53,326 bases of DNA from Myxococcus llanfairpwllgwyngyllgogerychwyrndrobwllllantysiliogogogochensis (GTDB lineage: Bacteria > Myxococcota > Myxococcia > Myxococcales > Myxococcaceae), in the NCBI RefSeq assembly GCF_006636215.1, contig NZ_VIFM01000050.1, positions 1 to 53,326 of the forward strand, given 5' to 3'. A model generated the notes under the pieces. The model did no database searches. It had not been told where the DNA came from and worked only from the letters and a program-made list of their open reading frames with translations. How positions within the stretch are numbered: the first letter of the stretch is position 1; each line of letters opens with the position of its first letter. Positions 1-9,935 of the stretch are shown here, in pieces. A program made the position numbers and the translations under genes.

Positions 1-19
1 AGAGGTGTATAAGAGACAG
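1..19 (+). other. Tn5/Nextera mosaic-end adapter remnant (sequencing artefact)
   Basis: The first 19 bases read AGAGGTGTATAAGAGACAG and differ from the Tn5 transposase mosaic end used in Nextera libraries (AGATGTGTATAAGAGACAG) only at position 4. Its place at the very first base of the window argues for untrimmed adapter at a contig end, not a natural transposon. Genomic sequence should be taken to begin at base 20. Confidence 0.9.
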
Positions 20-928
20 CTGCCCTCCCACCCAACCCAGCAGTCGCGCCAGCGCGGCCCGCTCCGCGGAGTCCGCGCTGGTGATGGCCTGCGCCAGCCT
101 GCGGCCCAGCATGGACAGGTCCGGACCGGGACCGGAGCGCAGCGCGGCCTGCACCGCGCGCGCGCCGCCAAAGCGCTGCACCTGCGCCTCGTGGATGTCC
201 ACCAGCGCCACCGCCGCCACGCGCACCAGCGCGTCGTTGCCCCGGCGCAGCAGGCTCACCAGCGCGGGCACCGCCGCGTCCTGGCCGGTGCGGCCCAGCG
301 CGCGCGCCGACTCCAGCGCGTAGAAGGGGTCCGCCAGGAGCCCCAGGAGCGCGGGCACCACCGACGGGTCCCCACACCGGCCCAGCACGTCGATGGCGGG
401 GAAGATGCGGAAGAAGTTGCCGCTGCCCAGCGCCGCCAGCAGCGCGTCCACCGCCGCGCCGCCGCCAATGCGGCCCAGCGCCTCGATGGCCGCCACCGCG
501 ACGTTGTCGTCCGGATGCACGGTGAGCCGCGCCAGGAGCGGCACCGAGCGCCGACTGCGCCGCCGCCCCAGCACCTGCGCGGCATCACAGACGATGGGCG
601 CGGACGGGCTGTCCGCCAGACCCTCCAGGGACTCCTCCACCGCGCCCGTGGACGCCACCAGCGCCTCCACCGCGGCCGCCAGGCGCGCCTCGTTGTCGCG
701 GCGGTGGCGCAGCACGTCGCACAGCGGAGGCACCGCCGGGGTGCCCAGCCGCGCGAGCGCCGCCACGACGGCGCGGCGCACCGCCCAGCTCGACGTGTCC
801 AGTCCGGCCACCAGCCTCTCCAGGCTGCCGGCGCCCCCTCGGGCCAGCTGCTCCACCTCCTCCACCCGCGCCCTGTCCTCCGCGGACAGGAAGAGGGGGG
901 AGCCCGTCACGGAAGTCGATTCCGTCAT
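20..928 (-). CDS. HEAT-repeat protein of a chemosensory operon, 3' end missing
   Basis: This is the last gene of the che-like operon. ATG at 928 overlaps the TGA of the methyl-accepting gene as ATGA, so translation is coupled. The start reads [20 protein letters not shown] and about 300 residues are present before the frame runs into the adapter. From residue 30 onward there are repeated paired helices of the HEAT/PBS-lyase type, with motifs such as [36 protein letters not shown] and [19 protein letters not shown] solenoids are protein-binding scaffolds, and proteins of this sort are known next to some myxobacterial Che arrays (the Che7 system has one). A role in sensing or output with the neighbouring receptor is inferred from coupling only. 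The missing C-terminus lies beyond the contig edge. Confidence 0.85.
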
Positions 929-3483
929 GTCTGTCGCTCCCTGGAGCGCGAGCCCCCCGCCTCGGAAGCCTGCGGGGTGTTACCACTCCCCAGCACGCTG
1001 CCCAGGCGCTCCAGGCTCTCCACCTGCTCGGCTTGGAGTCGCGACAGGTGCGTCAGTCGTCCCGCCACCTCGCGCACTTCTCCCGCGGTGGCCGACGACG
1101 CGCGGACCTGCTGCGCGGTGGTGGTGGTGATTTCCCGCGCCCTCACCCGCATCTCTTCCACGCCCTTCACCAGGCCCTCCATCACCTGCGTGGCATCGCC
1201 GCTGGCGCGCGCCACCGCGGCGGTGCCCGTGGCCTGCCGCTGCGCGGAAGCAGCGAGCCCCGTCAGCACCTCCGACTGCTCGTCCAGCGCGCGCGCCGTG
1301 CCCTTCGCCACGCGCCGCACCTCGTCCGCGCCCTTCACCAGCGCGACGAGCGCCTGGGCCTGCTCGTCGGTGGCGCGCGTCACGGACGACGCCAGCTTCG
1401 CCACCTGGCGGCTGGCCGTCTCGCCCTGCTTGAGCGCGCGCGCCTGCTCCGCCATGCCGCGCGCGGACTGGGCCACTTCCTTGCGCGTATCCTCCATGGC
1501 GCGCGTCACCTCCGCCGCCGCCTTGGCCTGCTCGGCCAGCCCCGCCAGGGTGCGCTGGGTGGTGCTCGCCAGGTCCTGGGCCACCTGCGCCATCCCCGTC
1601 ACCTCCTTGCTCTGCGTGCCCACGACGGCGCTGACGCCCTGCACCAGCTGGCGCATCTGCGCGGCGCCCTTGGACAGGTCCGCCGCCGCGGCCGCCTGCT
1701 CCTGCACCGCGCGGGACACCTTCTGGGCGACTTCCGCCAGCTGCCCGTTGGAGCGCACCACGTCGCGCAGCGCGCGGGCCTGGTCCGCGGTGGCCTGCGT
1801 CGTCTGCCGGGCCATGCGCCGCATCTCCGTGCCGCCCTGCGCCAGCGCCTGGGCCGCCTGGGCCTGCTCCGACGCGGACGCGGCGATGACGCGGCCCTGC
1901 TCGCTCATCTTCGTGGTGCCCTGCGCCAGCGACTGCACCGCCTGCACCTGCTCGGTCGTGGCGCGGCTCACCTCGCGCACGTTCTGCCCCACGTCATCCA
2001 CGCCCTTCAGGATGGTGGACAGGGCCCGCTCCGCGTCCGACGCCAGCGCCGCGCCCTCGTCCGCGGCGCGCATGCCCTCCGCGCTCGCGCTCGCCGCCTC
2101 GCGCGCCGTCGTCTGGAGGCCGCGGACAATCTTCGCCACGTCCGAGCTGGCCGCCGCCGCGCGGTCCGCCAGGGCGCGAATCTCCTCCGCCACCACCGCG
2201 AAGCCGCGCCCGTGTTCCCCGGCGCGCGCCGCCTCGATGCTGGCGTTGAGGGACAGGAGATTCGTCCGGTCGGCGATGAGGTTGATGGTCTGGACGATGT
2301 CGCCAATCTCCTCGGCGCGCTTGCCCATCTCCTTCATGACGCCCGAGGACTCGACGATGGACTGACGGATGCGGCTGAAGCCGGCGATGGAGCGCACCAC
2401 GGTGGCGCCGCCCTCGCGGGCGATGGTGCCCACCCGGTCCGAGGTGGCGCGCGCCTCCTCGCTCATCTGCGCCACCCGCCGCGTGGACACCTCCAGCTGC
2501 GCGGACGCGCTGGCGCTCGAGGACGCCAGGCCGTTGATGGACTCGGAGGCCTTGGCCACGGACTGGGCGGAGCGCGCCAGCTGCTCAATCGTCGCCGCGT
2601 TGGCATCCACCACGGCGGAGTTCCTCTCCGCGGTGGCGGCCACCTCCTCCACGCTGGCGGCCACCTCCTCCACGGTGGAGGCGGTGGAGGCCGCGTGCGT
2701 CTCCAGCACGCGCGCGCTCTCCGCCACGCCGCGCACGCTGCGCGCCAGCTCCTCCGCGGTGGACGCCGTCTCCTCCACGCCGGAGGACATGGTGGTGGCG
2801 TCCCGGGACAGGTCGCTCAGGGACTTGCCCAGCCCCACCACCGCGCCCGTCACCAGCGTCACCCGCTCGCCCACGCCCTGGGCGTCGGTGGCCAGCCGGG
2901 CGATGCCCTTGGCCATCTCCTCAATCGTCGCGCCCACCTCCTCCGTGGAGGCCGCGCCCGACTGGTTGCGCGTCACCAGGTCCGCGACGGTGGAGTTCAT
3001 CTCCGTCATGGACGCCAGCAGCTCCTCGCTGGAGGCGGCCAGGTCCTCCGCGTTGGAGTTGACCGTCTTCACCGAGCGCGTCACCTGCTCCAGCGTGGCG
3101 GCGGTGGTGTCCGCCTCCGCGGCCAGGTGGGCTGCGTCCTTGCGCACCCCCGCCACCGACGCGCTGACCTCCTGCACGGAGCCCGCGGTGGCCTCCGCTT
3201 CCTGCTGCAGCGCGCGGGCGGAGTCGCTCACCGTGCGCTGGGAGCGCGCCAGCGTCTGCGTCGCGACGCTCGTCGCCTCGACATGGGCGGCCACCGACTC
3301 GATGGAGGCGCGCACCTGCTCGGAGGCCGCGGCCTGCTCGTTGCCACTGGCGGCCAGCCTCGATGCGAGCGCCTCCACGTCCTGCAGGAGGGCCACGCCC
3401 TCCCGGACTCCGCGCGACAAGCGCTCGGTGAGCCCGCGCGCGTCATCCTGCCCCTGGGGGCCGTTACCGTTTTCCGTCGCCAT
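925..3483 (-). CDS. Very long soluble methyl-accepting chemotaxis protein
   Basis: 852 residues, almost entirely Ala/Glu/Ser/Thr-rich heptads that should form one antiparallel coiled coil. The hairpin tip that binds CheA and CheW is at about residues 393-436, with [35 protein letters not shown] and FAVVAEEIR. There is no signal peptide, membrane segment or periplasmic sensor, so it is a cytoplasmic receptor. The tip sits near the middle, with about 390 residues before and 415 after, so the stalk is far longer than the usual 36 or 44 heptads, and it may instead carry further helical sensory segments. The start at 3483 overlaps cheW by 20 bases and has a strong GGAGGAGG ribosome site. CheA, CheW and a receiver are encoded just upstream and a HEAT protein just downstream. 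Confidence 0.93.
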   Translation of the reverse strand: MATENGNGPQGQDDARGLTERLSRGVREGVALLQDVEALASRLAASGNEQAAASEQVRASIESVAAHVEATSVATQTLARSQRTVSDSARALQQEAEATAGSVQEVSASVAGVRKDAAHLAAEADTTAATLEQVTRSVKTVNSNAEDLAASSEELLASMTEMNSTVADLVTRNQSGAASTEEVGATIEEMAKGIARLATDAQGVGERVTLVTGAVVGLGKSLSDLSRDATTMSSGVEETASTAEELARSVRGVAESARVLETHAASTASTVEEVAASVEEVAATAERNSAVVDANAATIEQLARSAQSVAKASESINGLASSSASASAQLEVSTRRVAQMSEEARATSDRVGTIAREGGATVVRSIAGFSRIRQSIVESSGVMKEMGKRAEEIGDIVQTINLIADRTNLLSLNASIEAARAGEHGRGFAVVAEEIRALADRAAAASSDVAKIVRGLQTTAREAASASAEGMRAADEGAALASDAERALSTILKGVDDVGQNVREVSRATTEQVQAVQSLAQGTTKMSEQGRVIAASASEQAQAAQALAQGGTEMRRMARQTTQATADQARALRDVVRSNGQLAEVAQKVSRAVQEQAAAAADLSKGAAQMRQLVQGVSAVVGTQSKEVTGMAQVAQDLASTTQRTLAGLAEQAKAAAEVTRAMEDTRKEVAQSARGMAEQARALKQGETASRQVAKLASSVTRATDEQAQALVALVKGADEVRRVAKGTARALDEQSEVLTGLAASAQRQATGTAAVARASGDATQVMEGLVKGVEEMRVRAREITTTTAQQVRASSATAGEVREVAGRLTHLSRLQAEQVESLERLGSVLGSGNTPQASEAGGSRSRERQT

Positions 3484-3910
3484 CTGGCGCCTCCTCCCCG
3501 ATGACCCGGGGGAAATCGATGAGCATCACCAGCCTCGGCCCCACCTGGGCCACGGCCTTCACGAACCCTCGCGAGCCTTCCACCACCAGCGGCGGCGGCG
3601 GCTGGAACTTCGCGGGGTCCAGCTTCAGCACCTCGCGCGCGCTGTCCACCAGCAGCCCCACCGTCCGCGTCCCCAACTGCCCCACCACCACCCGCGTGTC
3701 GAGCGAGCGCTCCAGGGCCGGAAGCCCGAAGCGCCTGCGCGCGTCCACCACGGGGATGACGCGCCCGCGCACCTGCACCAGCCCCGCGACATGCGCCGGC
3801 GCGCCGGGCACGGGCGTGGCCCCGGAGAAGGACTCCATCTGGAGGACGTCCGAAGCCGGCAGCACGTACTCGGCGCCATCCACCTTGAACACCACATGCA
3901 GCACGCTCAT
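3464..3910 (-). CDS. cheW: CheW-type coupling protein
   Basis: 148 residues forming a single CheW domain, which bridges the receptor tip to the CheA kinase. Seen motifs are [20 protein letters not shown] at the start, [20 protein letters not shown] in the middle and [15 protein letters not shown] later; the order [10 protein letters not shown] is typical of CheW. ATG at 3910 shares ATGA with the cheA stop. The gene's 3' end overlaps the receptor start by 20 bases. The proline run [10 protein letters not shown] is a usual loop in myxobacterial CheW proteins. Confidence 0.93.
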   Translation of the reverse strand: MSVLHVVFKVDGAEYVLPASDVLQMESFSGATPVPGAPAHVAGLVQVRGRVIPVVDARRRFGLPALERSLDTRVVVGQLGTRTVGLLVDSAREVLKLDPAKFQPPPPLVVEGSRGFVKAVAQVGPRLVMLIDFPRVIGEEAPDGDGKR

Positions 3911-5946
3911 GTCGCGCGCTCCTCTCGTCCACCGGACCCCGGGCGGCGCGCCGCTCCCAGCGCATTCAGGTCCAGCACCAGCGTGGGCTGGCCATCTCCC
4001 AGGTCCGTGGCTCCCGCCACCCCGGGCACCCGCACCAGCGGGTCCTCCAGCGGGCGCAGCACGATTTCCTGCTGACCGAGCAACCGGTCCACTCCGAACG
4101 CCACCAGCTCTCCGCGCTGTCGCACCACCAACCCCCGAGGAGGCGTGGCGTCCACGGCCTGGGCGGACGCGGAACCCAACAGCCGCGCCAGGGACACCAG
4201 CGTCACCGACTGGCCCCGCCGCTCCACCAATGCCACGCCGTGGGCGCCCGCGGGCCGCACCACCCGCGCGGCCTCCACCTCGATGAGCTCCTCCACGGAG
4301 CCCACCGCCACCGCGTAGCGCAGCCCCGCGCACTCGAAGATGATGGCGTCCAGCAGCGTAATCGTCAGGGGCACGCGCAGGTGGAAGGTGGTGCCCTCCC
4401 CCACGCGCGTCTCCAGACGCAGCTCGCCACCGAGCTGGTCCACGACGATGCGGCGGACGATGTCCATGCCCATGCCACGCCCGCTGGTGGAGGTGACCTC
4501 CTCGCGGGTGGAGAAGCCGGGCCGGCACAAGAGTTCCAGCAGGTCATCCGGGCCGCGGGGAACCGGGACGCCCGCGCGCCGGGCCACCGCCCCCGCGTCC
4601 ACGCCCCGCCCGTCGTCGGCCACGGTGATGTCCACCCAGCCGCTGGAGTTCGCATGGCAGCCCAGGCGCACGCGGCCCTCCGGGGGCTTGCCCGCGGCGC
4701 GGCGCTCCTCGGGAGACTCCAGCGCGTGGTCCACCGCGTTGCGCACCAGGTGCACGAGCGCGGGCAGCATGCGGTCCGCCACCGCCTTGTCCAGCTCCGC
4801 GTCGCCCACCTCCAGCTCCAGCCGCACCGCCTTGCCCGTGGTGCGACGCAGGCCGCGCACCAGGAGCGGCAGCCGCTCCAGCACGTCCCCCACGCGCACC
4901 ATGCGCAGGCGGAGGATGGCCGCGCGCATGTCTCGCAGCTGCCGTCCGTTCTCCTGGAGGATGGCGCGCAGCTCCCGCGTCGGAGCCCCGACGGCCGTCA
5001 GGTCCACCACCGCGCGCTGCAGCCGCGAGCGGTTGACGACGAGCGCCGCCAGTCGCTCCAGCGCCTCGTCCAGCCGCGACACCTCCACCCGCAAGGTACC
5101 GCTGGACCGGCGCCCCTCCTCGGGCTCCTCCTCCAGCTCCGGCTCCCGCTCCGGCACGGACGGCCCGTCCACGGCCGAGGGCGCGGTGGACAGCGCGCGC
5201 ACCTGGGCGGGCTCTCCTCCCGCCGCTTCCTTGAGCACGGCGTCCGAGGCATCGGTGCTGAGCAGCAACACGAACGTGAGCGAGCCGCCGCCCGGCGCCG
5301 GCCCCGCCACTGGGACGACCTTGACGAGTTCCCCCAGCGCCGCCAGTCGCTCGCGCACGCTGTTGATGGTGATGCCCCGCGCGGCGCGCTCGGCACCGGG
5401 GATGAAGTCCACGCGGACCGGGCGACGATGGCCCGCGCCCGAGGTGAGCTGCTCGCGCTCGGTGGGTGTCAGCCGGGGGGCGAGCGCCAGGGTCTCATCG
5501 AGCAGCAATGCCGAGGGCCGGGCGGTACTGGCCACCACGGGGGAGGAGACCCCCAGCGCCTCCAGTCGCTCCAGCAGTCCCGGAGGAACGGGCGAGGCGT
5601 CCTTGCCCGCGGCGAGCTGGCGCATGCGCTGCTCCACCGCGCGCAGGCCCTCCATGAGCGGCTCCACGCTGGACTCGGGAAGCCGCCCGCCCGCCTGGTC
5701 CGCCTGACGCAGGGACGTCTCCATCCAGTGGGAGATGGAGACGATGGGCTCCACGTCCACCATGGCGGACAGGCCCTTGATGGTGTGCAACGCGCGGAAC
5801 AGCTCCCGCACGGACTTCGGATGGGCGGCGCCACGCCGCGCACTGGCCTCCACCGCCATCAACTGACGGTGGGCCGAGTCGAGCAGCTCCTCCACCTCCG
5901 CCAGATAGGCCGGCAGGAAGTCCGCGAGGTCCACGGAGGCCGTCAA
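3907..5946 (-). CDS. cheA: CheA-type histidine kinase
   Basis: 679 residues with the complete CheA layout. The HPt domain has the phosphorylated histidine in LFRALHTIKGLSAMV (His54). Residues about 175-250 are a P2-like segment, followed by an acidic linker. The dimerisation domain runs about 285-350. The ATPase core has the N box LVHLVRNAVDHALE (about 397-410), G1 DDGRGVD and G2 GRGMGMDIVRR. A CheW-like domain runs about 530-670. It would phosphorylate the receiver encoded immediately upstream and be controlled through CheW and the soluble receptor. Start ATG at 5946 overlaps the receiver stop (ATGA), and the stop overlaps cheW. All key residues look intact. Confidence 0.95.
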   Translation of the reverse strand: MTASVDLADFLPAYLAEVEELLDSAHRQLMAVEASARRGAAHPKSVRELFRALHTIKGLSAMVDVEPIVSISHWMETSLRQADQAGGRLPESSVEPLMEGLRAVEQRMRQLAAGKDASPVPPGLLERLEALGVSSPVVASTARPSALLLDETLALAPRLTPTEREQLTSGAGHRRPVRVDFIPGAERAARGITINSVRERLAALGELVKVVPVAGPAPGGGSLTFVLLLSTDASDAVLKEAAGGEPAQVRALSTAPSAVDGPSVPEREPELEEEPEEGRRSSGTLRVEVSRLDEALERLAALVVNRSRLQRAVVDLTAVGAPTRELRAILQENGRQLRDMRAAILRLRMVRVGDVLERLPLLVRGLRRTTGKAVRLELEVGDAELDKAVADRMLPALVHLVRNAVDHALESPEERRAAGKPPEGRVRLGCHANSSGWVDITVADDGRGVDAGAVARRAGVPVPRGPDDLLELLCRPGFSTREEVTSTSGRGMGMDIVRRIVVDQLGGELRLETRVGEGTTFHLRVPLTITLLDAIIFECAGLRYAVAVGSVEELIEVEAARVVRPAGAHGVALVERRGQSVTLVSLARLLGSASAQAVDATPPRGLVVRQRGELVAFGVDRLLGQQEIVLRPLEDPLVRVPGVAGATDLGDGQPTLVLDLNALGAARRPGSGGREERAT

Positions 5947-6320
5947 GCCGGCTTCTCTTCCAACAGCCCCCGCGCCTCCGCGAGGATGGCATCGGGAGTG
6001 AAGGGCTTGGTCATGAAGCGGTTGGCGCCCGCGGACAGGGCCCGGGCGCGCGACGCCTCGTCCCCACGCGTCGTCACGATGATGATGGGCAGCGTGCGCA
6101 GCCGATCCTGCCCCCGCACGAACTCCACCACCTCGATGCCGCCGATATCCGGCATGTTCAAATCCAACACCAGCAGGTCATACGGGCTCAGCGACAGGCG
6201 CTCGATGGCCTCCAGCCCGCTGGACGCGTGGGTGAAGTTCAGGCCCGGGTAGGGCCTGAGACAGGCCACCACCATGTCCCGCATCACCTTGCTGTCATCG
6301 ACGACGAGCACCTCTGACAT
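5943..6320 (-). CDS. CheY-like single-domain response regulator
   Basis: 125 residues, a lone receiver domain. The acidic pair is in VLVVDDSKVMRD, the phosphorylated aspartate in LLVLDLNMPDIGG, the conserved threonine in IIIVTTRGDE and the lysine in FMTKPFTPD, so it should accept phosphate from the CheA encoded 4 bases downstream. There is no output domain, so the partner that reads the signal is not given by this gene. It is first in the operon; the start at 6320 follows GGGGAATTC, a weak ribosome site. Confidence 0.93.
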   Translation of the reverse strand: MSEVLVVDDSKVMRDMVVACLRPYPGLNFTHASSGLEAIERLSLSPYDLLVLDLNMPDIGGIEVVEFVRGQDRLRTLPIIIVTTRGDEASRARALSAGANRFMTKPFTPDAILAEARGLLEEKPA

Positions 6321-6725
6321 GAATTCCCCTGGCGACGAGCGCCGAACCTAGAGCGATTCCCCGGCCTGCGAAGAGAACGTCGAGCCCCCCTCCCCGCCAC
6401 CTTCCACTGGAGGACAATCGTACGTTGGGACAGGGACCAGCAGTGGGAGGGCCTGGACGCTCCCCCGTGCTGACCGTGCGAGTGTCCCACACCTGCCCGC
6501 CCGCCCGGCCTCCGAATCCCAAGACCCGGTCATCCCGCCAACCGTGTCCGCCAGGCTCCCTGAAGCGCTTCCCGGGCTTTCCCGCGCACGCTTCTCCCTC
6601 GGGGAATCCCGGGCGGCAACCGCCAAATTGAGCCCTCTGTCGCTTGCGCGCCTTGAGCCGCGAGCGATATGAGGCCGGGCACTTTTCTGACTCTGCAAAT
6701 CAATCTCAACAACTCAGGAGTCCCC
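6321..6725. promoter_or_regulatory. Divergent intergenic region between the che operon and the RCC1 lipoprotein gene
   Basis: About 405 bases separate two diverging transcription units, so both promoters should lie here. The stretch 6680-6720 just before the lipoprotein gene is clearly richer in A+T than its surroundings and ends in a CAGGAG ribosome site. I could not identify a confident -10/-35 pair or a sigma-54 -24/-12 pair by eye, and no convincing protein-coding frame is present. Confidence 0.4.
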
Positions 6726-8459
6726 ATGAAGTCCCGTGCCTGTGTCCTGGCGCTCGTGACCCTCTGGCTCGCCGCGTGCGGGTCCGACGTGGAGTCCACG
6801 CCCGGCGTCCCCGTCTCTCCGTTCATGCAGGTGATGTCTCACGCGTCGGGCGACACCCTGAGTGAGCCCGTGGTGCGGCTGACCGGCACGGTGAATGTGC
6901 CGGGCAAGCTGGCCGGCCTGACGGCTCGGGTGAACGACGGCGAGGCACGCGCCGTGGAATACACGGAGAAGACGTCCACGGCGGGCGTCTTCGCGGTGGA
7001 GCTCACGCTGCCCGAGGGCGACAACGAGGTGCGGCTGGAGGCGGTGGACCAGAGCGGCGGCACCAGCGCGCGGGTATTGAGCCTGCGCTACGCCCAGGCG
7101 CCCCAGGTGCAGGTGTTGTCCCCCGAGGAGGGGCTGGCCATCACCGTGCGCCGCGTGCGCGTGGACGCGGTCGCCACGGACAACGTGGCCGTGACGGCGC
7201 TCTCGTACACGCTCAACGACGGCGAGGAGCAGACGCTGGCGCTGCCCACCACGGCCGAGGGCGCGGTCTCCTTCGAGGTGACGCCCCGCCCGGGTGCCAA
7301 CCAGGTGGTGGTGCGCGCGCGCGACGCGAAGGGCAACACGGGTGAGAAGACGGTGACCTTCCGCTTCGGCGGGTTGTCCACCGCGGGCGGCCTGCACAGC
7401 GGCACGCTGCGCAACGGGCGCGTCTACGTCTGGGGCCGCAACAACCGCGGCCAGCTGGGCCTGGGCGTGGACGTGACGGCGAACCAGACGCAGCCCCAGG
7501 CGGTGCCGGGCATCGAGAACGCGGCCTCCGTGGCCTTCAACCAGAACTTCTCCATGGCGCTCGACTCGGCCGGCGCGGTGTGGACCTGGGGTGAGAACGC
7601 GGACGGCCAGCTGGGCCTGGGCCAGCCGGGCACGCCCGACGTCGCGCCTCGCTACGCGGCGACGAAGGTGCCCGGCCTGACGGGCGCGGTGGCGGTGGCC
7701 CCTGGCTTCCGTCACGCGCTGGTGCTGATGGAGGACGGCACGGTGCGCGCCTTCGGCAACAACGCGGACGGCCAGCTGGGCGACGGCACGACGACGGCGC
7801 GGGACTACCCGGTGACGGTGCTGGGCCTGACGGACGTGGTGAAGCTGGTGGCCGGCTCCATGCACTCGGTGGCGCTCAAGCGCGACGGCACCGTGTGGAC
7901 CTGGGGTCGCAACACCTACGGCAACCTGGGCACGGGCACGGCCGGCACGCAGGGCCGTCCCACGGCGGAAGTCGTGCCGGGCCTGGCGGACGTGGTGGAC
8001 CTGGCCAACGGGCGCGACCACATCCTCGCGGTGCACGCGGATGGCACCGTGTCCTCGTGGGGCCTGGGCGTCAGCGGGCAGCTGGGCAACGGGACGTCCG
8101 GAGCGAACACGCAGAGCGCCACGCCGGGCAAGGTGCCGGGCGCGACGGACGTGAGCGCCGTCTTCGCCAACGGCAACTACAGCTTCGCGCGGCGCGCGGA
8201 CGGCTCGCTGCTCGCGTGGGGCCAGAATGGCAACGGCCAGCTCGGGGTGGGCGACGATGAGGACCGCGCCGTGCCCACCGAGTCGTCTCCCGAGGTGAAG
8301 CCCCTGTCCGCCATGGGCATGGGCGCCACCCACGTCATCGCCGTGCGCGGCGACGGCTCCGTCTACGCGTGGGGCTGGAACTTCAACGGCTCGCTCGGCC
8401 CCGACGCCGTCATCGACCGCTGGTCCTACACCGACCCCGTTCCGGTGACGCTGCCGTGA
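6726..8459 (+). CDS. RCC1-repeat lipoprotein
   Basis: 577 residues. The start at 6726 is chosen because CAGGAG lies 5 bases upstream and MKSRACVLALVTLWLAAC is a lipoprotein signal; an upstream in-frame ATG at 6669 would bury it. Residues about 40-215 form two beta-sandwich-like segments (Ig-type, with LPEGDNEVRLEAVD and the related GANQVVVRARDAKGNTG). From about residue 220 to the end there are six to seven RCC1 blades with signatures such as VWTWGENADGQLGLG, VRAFGNNADGQLGDG and LLAWGQNGNGQLGVG, which should close into a beta-propeller. Such propellers bind other macromolecules; the ligand is unknown. It is coupled to the next gene by GTGA overlap. Confidence 0.9.
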   Translation: MKSRACVLALVTLWLAACGSDVESTPGVPVSPFMQVMSHASGDTLSEPVVRLTGTVNVPGKLAGLTARVNDGEARAVEYTEKTSTAGVFAVELTLPEGDNEVRLEAVDQSGGTSARVLSLRYAQAPQVQVLSPEEGLAITVRRVRVDAVATDNVAVTALSYTLNDGEEQTLALPTTAEGAVSFEVTPRPGANQVVVRARDAKGNTGEKTVTFRFGGLSTAGGLHSGTLRNGRVYVWGRNNRGQLGLGVDVTANQTQPQAVPGIENAASVAFNQNFSMALDSAGAVWTWGENADGQLGLGQPGTPDVAPRYAATKVPGLTGAVAVAPGFRHALVLMEDGTVRAFGNNADGQLGDGTTTARDYPVTVLGLTDVVKLVAGSMHSVALKRDGTVWTWGRNTYGNLGTGTAGTQGRPTAEVVPGLADVVDLANGRDHILAVHADGTVSSWGLGVSGQLGNGTSGANTQSATPGKVPGATDVSAVFANGNYSFARRADGSLLAWGQNGNGQLGVGDDEDRAVPTESSPEVKPLSAMGMGATHVIAVRGDGSVYAWGWNFNGSLGPDAVIDRWSYTDPVPVTLP

Positions 8460-9934
8460 AACACGCCGCGGGCCTGGTCCTCCTGTTGACGCTCCTCGGC
8501 CTCGTCGCCTGCGACGGGTCCGGGGAGGCGCGCCCCGTCACTCCGACTCCCGAGGAGCCGAATCCCGAGGAGCCGAATCCAGAGGAACCGAATCCCGAGG
8601 AGCCCCTTCCGCGCTTCGACGTGGTGGAGGTGGGCGAGGACCGGCCCGGCGGCGAGACGAGCGTGGCGGTGGCGGGCGCCGCCGCCTTCACGAAGCCCGC
8701 GGCGAACCTGGTGCTGGCGCGCCGCTCCGAGTTCTTCGTGGGCGAGTCCGTCTTCGAGGCGAACTGGGTGGGCGCGCCCGGCTCGCAGCCCGAGCGCGAC
8801 GGCCTGGGCCCGCTCTTCCACTCCGTCTCCTGCATCGCCTGCCACCTGGGCAACGGGCGCGGCCGTCCTCCCGAGGGGAACGAAGTCGCCGACACGCTGC
8901 TGGTGCGCCTGTCGGTGCCCGGCGTCGGCGCGCACGGAGGCCCGCTGCCCGAGCCCACCTATGGCGACCAGCTCCAACCCCGGAGCGTCGGCGCGGTGCC
9001 CGCCGAGGGGCAGGTGCGCGTGAAGTGGACGGACGTCCCCGGCACCTTCGCGGACGCGGAGCCCTACACGCTCCAGGCACCGGAGCTGGATTTGACGGAG
9101 CTGGCGTACGGGCCGCTGGCGCCCGACACGCGCACGTCCGCGCGGGTGGCGCAGCCCATGGTGGGCCTGGGCCTGCTCGCGGCGGTGAGCGACGAGACGC
9201 TGCTTGCGTGGGCGGACCCGGACGACGCGAATGGCGACGGCATCTCCGGGCGGCCCAACCGCGTGTGGAGCGAGCGCCAGGGCCGCGAGGTGGTGGGCCG
9301 CTTCGGATGGAAGGCGAACCAGCCGGACATCGAGCACCAGAACGCGGCGGCGCTGCTGGGCGACCTGGGCCTCACCACCACCCTCTTCACCGAGGAGAGC
9401 TGCACGGCGGCGCAGGCCGTATGTCGGGCGGCGCCCCACGGCGGCGTGCCCGAGGTGAGCGAGCGGCAGTTGGAAGCGCTCGACTTCTATTCGCACACCG
9501 TGGCGGTGCCGACGCGCACGGGCGTGGACTTAGCCGACGTGCTGCGCGGCAAGGCCGTCTTCCACCGCGTGGGCTGCGCGAAGTGCCACCGGCCGTCCGT
9601 CACCACCGGCACGCTCGCGGGCTACCCGGAGCTGTCCGGCCAGCTCATCTGGCCCTACTCGGACCTGCTGCTGCATGACCTGGGTGACGCGCTGGCCGAC
9701 GGGCGCGAGGACTTCCTCGCCTCGGGCCGCGAGTGGCGCACCGCGCCCCTGTGGGGCCTGGGCCGCGCGCGGGAGGTGAGCGGACACTCGCGGCTGCTGC
9801 ATGACGGACGCGCGCGCACGCCCCTGGAGGCCATCCTCTGGCACGGCGGCGAGGCCGCGTCCGCGCGCGAGGCCGTGCGCGCGCTGTCGAAGGGGGAGCG
9901 CGACGCGCTCGTGGCCTTCCTCGACTCGCTCTGA
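8456..9934 (+). CDS. Di-haem peroxidase-like lipoprotein (DHOR/DUF1111 family)
   Basis: 492 residues. GTG at 8456 overlaps the previous stop (GTGA) and opens a lipoprotein signal VKHAAGLVLLLTLLGLVAC. An EEPNP-repeat linker follows. Two c-type haem sites are visible, SCIACH near residue 125 and GCAKCH near residue 380. The segments VVGRFGWKANQPDIEHQNAA and PLWGLGRAREVSGHSRLLHD are typical of the di-haem oxidoreductase (DHOR) group, distant from classic cytochrome c peroxidase. Members are thought to be periplasmic or outer-membrane electron-transfer enzymes; the substrate is unknown. The coupled RCC1 lipoprotein is a likely partner. Its stop lies one base from the convergent hybrid kinase gene. 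Confidence 0.9.
   Translation: MKHAAGLVLLLTLLGLVACDGSGEARPVTPTPEEPNPEEPNPEEPNPEEPLPRFDVVEVGEDRPGGETSVAVAGAAAFTKPAANLVLARRSEFFVGESVFEANWVGAPGSQPERDGLGPLFHSVSCIACHLGNGRGRPPEGNEVADTLLVRLSVPGVGAHGGPLPEPTYGDQLQPRSVGAVPAEGQVRVKWTDVPGTFADAEPYTLQAPELDLTELAYGPLAPDTRTSARVAQPMVGLGLLAAVSDETLLAWADPDDANGDGISGRPNRVWSERQGREVVGRFGWKANQPDIEHQNAAALLGDLGLTTTLFTEESCTAAQAVCRAAPHGGVPEVSERQLEALDFYSHTVAVPTRTGVDLADVLRGKAVFHRVGCAKCHRPSVTTGTLAGYPELSGQLIWPYSDLLLHDLGDALADGREDFLASGREWRTAPLWGLGRAREVSGHSRLLHDGRARTPLEAILWHGGEAASAREAVRALSKGERDALVAFLDSL
8552..8605 (+). repeat. 15-bp tandem repeat coding for EEPNP
   Basis: Three and a half direct copies of a 15-base unit encode EEPNP in the linker behind the lipid anchor of the di-haem protein. 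One copy carries silent changes. It is a spacer that can change in copy number. Confidence 0.8.
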
Positions 9935-9935
9935 G

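Noticed and set aside
1..19. Natural transposon end
   Set aside because: The match is to the engineered mosaic end at the exact start of the record, which is best explained by library adapter.
5..6252. Long plus-strand open frames across the chemosensory operon
   Set aside because: They mirror the real minus-strand che genes, have no domain signature and no ribosome sites; GC-rich DNA gives such frames by chance.
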